Below, in pieces: positions 57,852 to 64,000 of a stretch of 64,000 nucleotides of DNA. Below the pieces are notes generated by a model. That model was given only the letters and a program-made list of their open reading frames with translations, had not been told where the DNA came from and did not search any database. Both the position numbers and the translations under genes were made by a program. Position 1 is the first letter of the stretch, and every line of letters starts with the position of its first letter. The stretch covers positions 467,949 to 531,948 of the forward strand of contig JAEYWP010000016.1 of NCBI GenBank assembly GCA_023428905.1, written 5' to 3'. Origin of the DNA: Verrucomicrobiota bacterium (lineage in GTDB: Bacteria; Verrucomicrobiota; Verrucomicrobiia; Opitutales; Opitutaceae).

Positions 57852-58733
57852 ATGCTCACCCTGGCTCCCTTGCTATATCGGGGGATCTTCGCGGAACGCG
57901 GAGGTCCGATCGCGGAGGTCGAAACCTCGCGCGTCCCGGTTTTTGACCGTTCCTCCTTCGAAGCCACCGCCTACCTGAAACGGGATTTGGGCGGCAAGCG
58001 CGACGATCGGGGCGCGGCGGGCACAATGGACGGGATGGGATCGTCGGAAAATGCCGCGGAGGCGCAGAACATCGCGATCTCGGAGGCACTTGAGCGGTGG
58101 GCGTTTAGGGAGACGCTCCAGTCCGGCTCGGCTGCCAAATACGGTTTTGACCATGACCGCACGTCCATCGGCATGGCTGCTTTCCCCGGTTTCAAGTGGC
58201 AGGCGCGCCGGCGGGCGCGGCTGGAGGCGCTGGAACGGTTTGCCGTGGTCGGATGGTGGGACCGCCAGATCCCTGCGACCGTGCACCGCTCGCCCTACCC
58301 GGACGTGGGGATGGTGCGGATCCGCCACAATCAAACCTTTGGCGAGGTGGTGCTGCTGTACCATCAGGCGCCCACCGGCTTTGTGGCCTATGGGCACGCC
58401 GCCGGAAGCACGCTGGCGACGGCCACCAGTCGCGCGGCTGTGCGCCTGGTCCAGAGCCAGTACCGCATTGCCCGGCATCGGGCGCGGGGCGGGATCACCC
58501 CGCGCATCGATCGTTATGAGCAACGCTGCCTCCACTATTCCGGAGCGGAGGGGCATGCCGAGTTTCAGGAGCGTTTGAAAACGGGCGAACAGGGTCGCGC
58601 GCCCGCTTGGAAGCCGATCTTTGATGGCGAGATCCCGGGCCGCTGGTCCCATTGGACCACGGTTTGGCGCTATTGCGTGGAAATGCCGACGTACGATTTT
58701 CTGGATACGCGGCGCCGCTTCTTTTTCTGGTAA
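57852..58733 (+). CDS. YcaO-family enzyme (short form), probable peptide-modifying ATPase
   Basis: The 293-residue protein carries the YcaO hallmarks: a Gly-rich GTMDGMGSSENAAEAQNIAI leading into SEALERW (SxxExxER, ATP/Mg binding, about residues 78-84), a second Glu helix ARLEALERFAVVGWWDRQIP (about 122-141), and AAGSTLATATSRAAVRLVQS. YcaO proteins use ATP to activate peptide backbone amides, making azolines, thioamides or amidines. This one is short, lacks an obvious N-terminal peptide-recognition extension and the C-terminal PxPxP, and ends RRRFFFW. It follows the repeat peptide by 8 bp (TTG 57849 is an alternative start), so the peptide is its likely substrate. Confidence 0.75.
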   Translation: MLTLAPLLYRGIFAERGGPIAEVETSRVPVFDRSSFEATAYLKRDLGGKRDDRGAAGTMDGMGSSENAAEAQNIAISEALERWAFRETLQSGSAAKYGFDHDRTSIGMAAFPGFKWQARRRARLEALERFAVVGWWDRQIPATVHRSPYPDVGMVRIRHNQTFGEVVLLYHQAPTGFVAYGHAAGSTLATATSRAAVRLVQSQYRIARHRARGGITPRIDRYEQRCLHYSGAEGHAEFQERLKTGEQGRAPAWKPIFDGEIPGRWSHWTTVWRYCVEMPTYDFLDTRRRFFFW

Positions 58734-58739
58734 GGGTGG

Positions 58740-60272
58740 TCAGTAGCTGACCGCGCGGTCGAGGCTTCGGTACTGGATCGCCTCCAGAAGATGGGCGGAT
58801 TGGATGCGGTCCGAGCCGGCCAGGTCCGCGATGGTGCGGGCGACCTTGAGGATGCGGTCGTAGGCGCGGGCGGAAAGCGACAGACGCTCCATGGCGTGTT
58901 GCAGGAGGTCGCCCAGTTTTGCGTCGATGGCGCAGTGCCGCCGGATCATGCCATGAAGCATGCGGGCGTTGCTGGTGACGCGGGTGCCGGCGAACCGCGC
59001 CAGCTGGCGGCCGCGGGCGTCCTCGACGCGGGCGCGGAGGGCCTCGGATCCCTCGCCCAGGGTGTCGGTGCGAAGCTCCCCAATCGTGAGTGCGGGCGCC
59101 TCGATATGGATGTCGATGCGGTCGAGCAGTGGCCCACTGATGCGGGAGCGATAGCGCTGCACCTGGGCCGGTGAGCAGCGGCATTCATGCCGGGCGTCGC
59201 CCAGGTAGCCGCAGGGGCAGGGGTTCATCGCCGCGACGAGCATGAAGCAGCAGGGCAGCGTGACCTTGCCGGCGCTGCGCGAAATCGTGACCGAGCCATC
59301 CTCCAGCGGCTGACGCAGCACCTCCAGGGCGGAGCGCTTGAACTCGGGCAGTTCGTCGAGGAAGAGGATCCCGTGATGGGCGAGTGAAATTTCCCCGGGT
59401 CCGGGGACCGCGCCGCCTCCCAGCAGGCCGACATCGGAAATCGTGTGGTGGGGGCTGCGGACCGGTCGCTCTCCAAAATGCACCGCGCCGGACAGGGTGT
59501 TACCGGCGGCGGAGTGGATGCAGAGGACCTCGAGCGATTCGTCCAGGGTGGGCTCGGGCAGGATGGTGGGGATTCGTTTTGCCACCATGGATTTGCCCGA
59601 ACCAGGGGGGCCGATCATCAGGAGGTTGTGCCCCCCGGCCGCCGCCACTTCCACCGCCCGGCGCAGGGCGTGCTGCCCCTTGATCTCGTGGAAATCCCCG
59701 TGGGTGGACGCGCTCGGCCGGGTGGCGCGGGGCAGGGGAGCCTCGGGACAAAGCTGAGTCTCGCCGGAGAGGAAGCGGAAGGCCCGGTCCAGGCAGTCCA
59801 CCGCGTACACTTCCAAGCCGGTGACGAGCGCGGCCTCGCGGGCGGATTGCACGGGGAGGAGCAGTCCCCGTTTGCCCAGCGCCTTGGCGAGCCGCGCCAG
59901 CGCCAGGGCTCCCCGGATGGGGCGCGTGCTGCCGGAGAGGCCGAGTTCCCCCGCGATCAGGTAATCTCCATGCTGCGACGAGCGTAATTGCCCGGTGGCG
60001 ACGAGGAATCCGAGGGCGATCGGGAGGTCGTACATCGGTCCCTCCTTCCGCACGTCGCCGGGGGCGAGGTTGATGGTGGTGCGTCCCCAGGGCAGTCGGA
60101 AGCCGGAGTTGCGCAGCGCGGAGATGACGCGGTCGTTCGACTCCTTGACCGCGGTATCGGGAAGGCCCACCAGCACGAGTTTCGGATCGCCGACCTCGTT
60201 GGTGTTGACCTCCACACACACCAGCTCCGCATCGATCCCCTGCAAGCCGGCCGAATAAAGCGTCGCCAGCAT
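58740..60272 (-). CDS. comM: ComM/YifB-type Mg-chelatase-like AAA+ ATPase
   Basis: The 510-residue protein starts MLATLYSAGLQGIDAELVCV, as usual for the family. The N-terminal Lon-like domain is followed by the AAA+ core with Walker A MIGPPGSGKSMVAKRI and Walker B HHGILFLDELPEFKR. A Cys cluster (CPCGYLGDARHECRCSPAQV) and the Mg-chelatase C-terminal domain follow. ComM-type helicases promote branch migration during natural transformation. ATG 60272 fits the family better than GTG 60278. It is convergent with the YcaO gene. Confidence 0.93.
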   Translation of the reverse strand: MLATLYSAGLQGIDAELVCVEVNTNEVGDPKLVLVGLPDTAVKESNDRVISALRNSGFRLPWGRTTINLAPGDVRKEGPMYDLPIALGFLVATGQLRSSQHGDYLIAGELGLSGSTRPIRGALALARLAKALGKRGLLLPVQSAREAALVTGLEVYAVDCLDRAFRFLSGETQLCPEAPLPRATRPSASTHGDFHEIKGQHALRRAVEVAAAGGHNLLMIGPPGSGKSMVAKRIPTILPEPTLDESLEVLCIHSAAGNTLSGAVHFGERPVRSPHHTISDVGLLGGGAVPGPGEISLAHHGILFLDELPEFKRSALEVLRQPLEDGSVTISRSAGKVTLPCCFMLVAAMNPCPCGYLGDARHECRCSPAQVQRYRSRISGPLLDRIDIHIEAPALTIGELRTDTLGEGSEALRARVEDARGRQLARFAGTRVTSNARMLHGMIRRHCAIDAKLGDLLQHAMERLSLSARAYDRILKVARTIADLAGSDRIQSAHLLEAIQYRSLDRAVSY

Positions 60273-60616
60273 GCTCACGGGCGGGTCCTTTCCCCTGCGG
60301 GCGCGCCCTTGCTGCCACTGCCCCGAGGAGTGCCCCGTCGGGGTCGGGCGGCGTCACCGTGCGCCCGCAGAGCGCCCTTCACCGGTGATGTAAACCCATA
60401 CGTCTCTCCCGCGTGTGCCCGCCTCATGGCGGAACTCACAACAGATCTGCATCGTGGAGTAAAGAAACATTGTCGTTGTCGACCTGTGTCGCGGATTTGG
60501 TCGGTGATCGAAAGCTCGCAGGCTGCGAGTGCCGGGTTGATCCCTCAGGCGCCGGAAATCGACGGGTCGGGCCCGTAGGCAGGCGCACGTCTGGTTTTGC
60601 GCGACGGAGCGCCCCC
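60273..60616. other. Intergenic region between comM and the glycosyltransferase gene
   Basis: About 340 bp with no convincing gene. It must hold the comM promoter. Short open frames here have no protein-like pattern, and no strong repeat or hairpin stands out. Confidence 0.5.
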
Positions 60617-62080
60617 TCACTTCTCGAAGTTGTTCCTTTCCCTAAGTCGAGCAAAGGTGGCCGGCACGTCTGCTGTTTCTGCAAACGTCAGACCGCCGTA
60701 GGCGACCAAGTAGTAACGTGCCACAATCGACGGATACACTTTTGTCGCCTCTTCAAGGCGATTCCAGTCTCCGGAGGCACGCCCATGTTCAGCGGCTTCG
60801 ATCTGCCAGACGTCGAAATGCGGGGCTGCCTTTGTGGGATAAGAGGTGAAAAACACGCCCGCAAAACATGCGAGGTACACGCTGCCCAGGAGGGGAACGG
60901 CGACCCGGATCCACCAGGTGTGGGCTTTGAGCTTGGCCAGGATGCCCCCGGTTACCAACGCTGCGAAGGGCCACGCGACACACCCTCGGATGGAATGCGG
61001 CAGGCCCTCCCACGTGATCGCGGCCGGGATAAAGCCGACCAGAAAGCCGAGAAACGAAAAGACGAGGGAGGAATCCAGAGAGAGTCCTTTCCGGCGGATC
61101 GCGCGCCAGCAGATGGCAGTGAGGCCGCCAAGCAGGGCAAACTGATCCAACCAGCTCAACTGACCAAAACTCTGGGTGGAGTGACGAAGGTTGGGGTCGC
61201 CGGACAGGAAGAGAAACCGAAGCGAGAGGTGCTCCATGTAGTTTCGAACGAATACGGGAAGCACCTGCCAATTGGACGAGGCGCCGATCTTTGCCCGAAA
61301 GCTCTCGGTGAAGATGCCAACAACATCATAGCGGGTGAGAAGCCGGCCGGAGAGCGTTCCCGCCAGCAGGGGTGAGCAAAGGAGAAGTCCGGTGAGCGTG
61401 AAGACTGCGATATTTGCCCAGGGACGCCGAAGTCCTCTCCAGTGCATGAGCATCATTGCCGGAGCGATGAGTGGCAGCACCACGCGGGCTGACGAGTAGG
61501 CGTACGCGGCGATGGAAAAGCAGAGGGCGGCGGCGGCGGCGGAACGGAGGGTTCCCCTGCGGGCGACGAAGTAGCTTCCCCAGACAATGCCGCAGAGGCA
61601 CATCATCGGATCGTCGTTCGCGAGGCGCGAGAACTGGAAGATCCAGGGGGAAAGTGCGCCGGCAAGGGCGGTGTAGGCGCCCCCGGCGCTGCCGTAGAGC
61701 CGGGAGCCCAACAGCCAGAGTCCGGCGATCAACAGCGTCGCCTCGAGCGCCGCGTAAGCCCGCATTGCAGCGACCGAATAACCGGCGAGGCGGATCCAAA
61801 CGGCTTTAGGATAAACGTGCGTGGCGGACGCATAACCTCCACCACCCGCGGGGATGAAAAGGCCGGAGGTTCCAAGGCTTGATTTTCCCGTTTCTGCGAG
61901 GCTGATCGCCTCGCCCGCGATGATGGCCTCATCAAAGTGAAACCCCCGCGGAGCGCGCTCCCCGCCCACAAACCGAAGGCAGATCGCGGCGACGAGCACG
62001 AGGCACAGACATGCCATGGCGATTGTTGGATTGCGGGGCGCCCGCGCAGCGCGGCTTAAGAGCGAGATTTGATCAGCCAT
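60617..62080 (-). CDS. Membrane glycosyltransferase (PMT/ArnT, GT39-like)
   Basis: The 487-residue protein has about ten hydrophobic segments. The first periplasmic loop has an acidic motif, GFHFDEAIIAGEAISLAETG, matching the catalytic Asp-Glu loop after the first membrane helix of GT39/ArnT-type enzymes, and then FSRLANDDPMMCLCGIVWGS. These transfer sugars from a lipid carrier to proteins or lipids in the periplasm. The acceptor is not determinable, and no polysaccharide cluster surrounds it. Confidence 0.75.
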   Translation of the reverse strand: MADQISLLSRAARAPRNPTIAMACLCLVLVAAICLRFVGGERAPRGFHFDEAIIAGEAISLAETGKSSLGTSGLFIPAGGGGYASATHVYPKAVWIRLAGYSVAAMRAYAALEATLLIAGLWLLGSRLYGSAGGAYTALAGALSPWIFQFSRLANDDPMMCLCGIVWGSYFVARRGTLRSAAAAALCFSIAAYAYSSARVVLPLIAPAMMLMHWRGLRRPWANIAVFTLTGLLLCSPLLAGTLSGRLLTRYDVVGIFTESFRAKIGASSNWQVLPVFVRNYMEHLSLRFLFLSGDPNLRHSTQSFGQLSWLDQFALLGGLTAICWRAIRRKGLSLDSSLVFSFLGFLVGFIPAAITWEGLPHSIRGCVAWPFAALVTGGILAKLKAHTWWIRVAVPLLGSVYLACFAGVFFTSYPTKAAPHFDVWQIEAAEHGRASGDWNRLEEATKVYPSIVARYYLVAYGGLTFAETADVPATFARLRERNNFEK

Positions 62081-62319
62081 TTTTACAGGCGCCAGACGTC
62101 AGGACTGACTCAGCGCCACCTCCGCATGCTTTTCTACAGTCACCAGCCAGGCGCGCAAGTCAGCGCTCACCGTCGATCACCCTGCCTCAACTGGGTGTAT
62201 CAGGATGCGTCATGCACCCTCTATATTGACGACGTCAGGCCGTTTTTGGAGCGGCACTCCATGTGCGGCGCCCCCGTGCAGATGACGGCGCCGGGCCGGC
62301 TGTCACGGCACCGCCAGAC

Positions 62320-63180
62320 TCAGGCGGAGGCGGCGCGGCGGGCGGCCTCGGCGGTGATGGCCTCGATGTTGCGTTCGATCGCGGCGATATACGGGTTTGG
62401 GCCGTCGGGGTAGGGGGTCGCGAGGAAACGGTAGAGGCCGAGCAATTCGTTATCGAGACGGGGCAACACCACCGTGCTCCAGAAGCCCGGAGTCTTTGTC
62501 ACCAGCTCGTCCACCGACCGGTAAAGCCGGTCCGCGGGTGGCACGCCGGTGAAATTGTCGGACTCCTCGAACTCCGCAAAAAGCAGGGGCAGCTCGTCCA
62601 GGTAGTTGGGCGCGGACATCTGCCCAAGGTAGTCCGCCGTCGCTACGGCGCAGCCGATGATCCCCTCGATGGGCTGCTGGAAGTGGAGGCGGCGGATCGG
62701 TGCGGTGGGATTGGTGCACCGGATCGCGCCGAGCACGCCGTCCAGCTCGTCGAGCGTCACGCCGAGGGTGGGCAGGTACGACGAGGCGACGGCGCAGCTG
62801 CGCAGGACATGGGTGAAGGTGTATTTCGCGCCGGTTCCGGCGACATCGGCCCTCAATTTCAGGTATCCGGTGTCGTGCAGCAGGGCGGCAGCCACCCCAA
62901 GCTCAAACTGCCGCGCTGTCATGAGCGGTTCGATACGGGCTGCGTGGCGGCCTTCCATCATCAGCACAAAGCAACGCGCCACCTGGAGGGTGTGCTCCAG
63001 GTCATGGTAGGGCGTATCGATCGGCAGGTAGTCGAGGTAGTGTCCCTCAAACATCGCCTCGACGCCGGAAAACAGCGCGGGCAGCAACGCCGCCGGCGCC
63101 TCGGGAAACATCCGCTGGCAAGCCTGCAACGCCGCCTCGGCGACGGTGGATGTGCTGATCGTGTCGAGCGGAGTGGGCAT
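62320..63180 (-). CDS. HD-domain phosphohydrolase/phosphodiesterase-like protein
   Basis: The 286-residue protein has the metal-binding His-Asp pattern of the HD/PDEase superfamily: TPYHDLEHTLQVARCFVLMM (first His residues), then AAALLHDTGYLKLRADVAGT (HD pair) and YTFTHVLRSCAVASSYL. VATADYLGQMSAPNYLDELP carries the distal Asp. Resemblance to cyclic-nucleotide phosphodiesterases suggests a nucleotide-signalling role. ATG 63180 is preceded by GGAGAAG and is preferred to the ATG 18 bp upstream. Confidence 0.85.
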   Translation of the reverse strand: MPTPLDTISTSTVAEAALQACQRMFPEAPAALLPALFSGVEAMFEGHYLDYLPIDTPYHDLEHTLQVARCFVLMMEGRHAARIEPLMTARQFELGVAAALLHDTGYLKLRADVAGTGAKYTFTHVLRSCAVASSYLPTLGVTLDELDGVLGAIRCTNPTAPIRRLHFQQPIEGIIGCAVATADYLGQMSAPNYLDELPLLFAEFEESDNFTGVPPADRLYRSVDELVTKTPGFWSTVVLPRLDNELLGLYRFLATPYPDGPNPYIAAIERNIEAITAEAARRAASA

Positions 63181-63297
63181 TCGGTGTCGCTTCTCCAACG
63201 CGCAAACGACGCGTGCGGAGGTCTAAGCGAGCCGTCGAGTGACTAATGATTTGCGGCAAAACCGCGCAAGCCCAAAGTCCCCCTCCCAGGTCAACCC

Positions 63298-63882
63298 ATG
63301 GTGCTCGGCCTCACAGGTGGAATGGGCTGCGGAAAGTCCGCGGCCGTGCGACTCTTCGAAGAGTTCGGCTACAGGCGCGTCGATTCGGACGCCCTGATCC
63401 GCACGCGCGTCCTCACAGATCCCGGGATCATCGCGGCGGTGGCGGAGCGTTTTGGCCAGTCGGTCCTCACCGATGCGGGCGAGATTGATCGCACGCGACT
63501 GGGCGCCGCCGTTTTTGCCGAAGCGACGGGTCTGGAGTGGCTGGAGGCGTTGACCCACCCGCCGCTCTTTGCCCTCTGGCGTGCGGAACTCGCTGCACGG
63601 GGCGCCCAACCGCTGGTCTTCGAGGTGCCGCTCCTCTTCGAAAAGAGGCTGGAAAATTGGTTTGATTTCACTCTCTGCGTAGCCACATCCTCCGCGAACC
63701 AGTTCGCCCGGCTAGCTGAGCGCGGTATGTCCCAAGCGCTCGCCGAGCAACGAATCTCCAAGCAATTGCCCTTGGCGCTGAAAATCGAGTCCGCCGACTT
63801 TGTGCTGCTGAATGACGGCTCCCTGACCTTCCTCCGCGAACAAATCGCGGTGTTGGTGGGTCGGCTGGCGGCCCGGCGCTGA
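63298..63882 (+). CDS. coaE: Dephospho-CoA kinase
   Basis: The 194-residue enzyme catalyses the last step of CoA synthesis, phosphorylating the 3'-OH of dephospho-CoA. The P-loop is GLTGGMGCGKSAAVRLFEEF, then YRRVDSDALIRTRV (the D.D/A motif binding substrate), ALTHPPLFALW (H.P) and FEVPLLFEKRLENWFDFTLC, all typical of CoaE. The length is the family norm. The ATG has AGGTCAACCC upstream. Confidence 0.95.
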   Translation: MVLGLTGGMGCGKSAAVRLFEEFGYRRVDSDALIRTRVLTDPGIIAAVAERFGQSVLTDAGEIDRTRLGAAVFAEATGLEWLEALTHPPLFALWRAELAARGAQPLVFEVPLLFEKRLENWFDFTLCVATSSANQFARLAERGMSQALAEQRISKQLPLALKIESADFVLLNDGSLTFLREQIAVLVGRLAARR

Positions 63883-63886
63883 CGGT

Positions 63887-63907
63887 CGCACCGCTGAGAG
63901 CGGTGCG
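63887..63907 (+). terminator. Hairpin downstream of coaE
   Basis: CGCACCGCT (63887-63895), loop GAG, AGCGGTGCG (63899-63907), followed by GGTTTGG. The U-run is poor, so it is a moderate terminator candidate. Confidence 0.5.
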
Positions 63908-63920
63908 GGTTTGGCCACGT

Positions 63921-64000
<80 letters not shown>

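Noticed and set aside
57581..57967. N-terminal extension of the hybrid kinase
   Set aside because: It would cover the repeat-peptide gene; ATG 57580 has a good GAGAGG and leads into a signal segment.

Overview
The window is high-GC Gram-negative chromosome that carries one apparently complete prophage. PEP-CTERM sorting, a periplasmic-propeller hybrid kinase, rhamnose and lactate catabolism and weak Shine-Dalgarno usage suggest Verrucomicrobiota, perhaps the Opitutales. This is an inference from gene content; no rRNA is present.

Left host flank (1-1283): a UgpC/MalK-type ABC ATPase and a tRNA-Glu(CTC). The tRNA 3' end is the attachment site: a 23-bp core at 1265-1287 recurs at 36905-36927, so the prophage is about 35.6 kb. 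The former tRNA terminator now lies just outside attR, at 36930-36963.

Prophage. Next to attL is a cargo zone (1.5-6 kb): a convergent restriction-methylation pair, two proteins with Xre/MbcA/ParS-like C-termini and an HNH gene. Genes on the minus strand from about 23.4 kb down to 5.9 kb are the late module in lambda-like head order: Nu1-like and GpA-like terminase, gpW-like joiner, portal, and a fused S78 protease-capsid. Connectors, tail tube, a very short tape measure, tail fibre, a holin-like protein, a spanin-like lipoprotein and a phosphoesterase follow. A control region (24.15-24.72 kb) with a palindrome, an iteron-like array and a promoter element separates it from the rightward early module (24.7-34.6 kb). 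That module holds an SF1 helicase, a possible SSB, a P-loop kinase and many small proteins. A putative repressor, an excisionase and an atypical tyrosine integrase lie against attR.

Right host flank: a PEP-CTERM protein; a porin/phosphate-binding protein/chemoreceptor operon; a secreted amidase and an SGNH hydrolase; then a DeoR-rhaE-rhaB-rhaA-lutA-lutB-lutC operon that takes L-rhamnose to DHAP and pyruvate. Next come a LuxR-type response regulator, a giant hybrid kinase, a secreted peptide made of exactly four 12-residue repeats followed at once by a YcaO-family enzyme (a candidate minimal RiPP-type locus), comM, a membrane glycosyltransferase, an HD phosphohydrolase and coaE. The last 78 bases are poly-G and look artefactual.

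Most novel signals: the repeat peptide/YcaO locus; a 33-residue phage peptide with three sliding-clamp-binding-like motifs; a CTGACA element 13-16 nt before many phage start codons; a four-copy early promoter-like element with invariant 17-nt spacing; and strong enrichment of the word AAACCC/GGGTTT confined to the phage early region.
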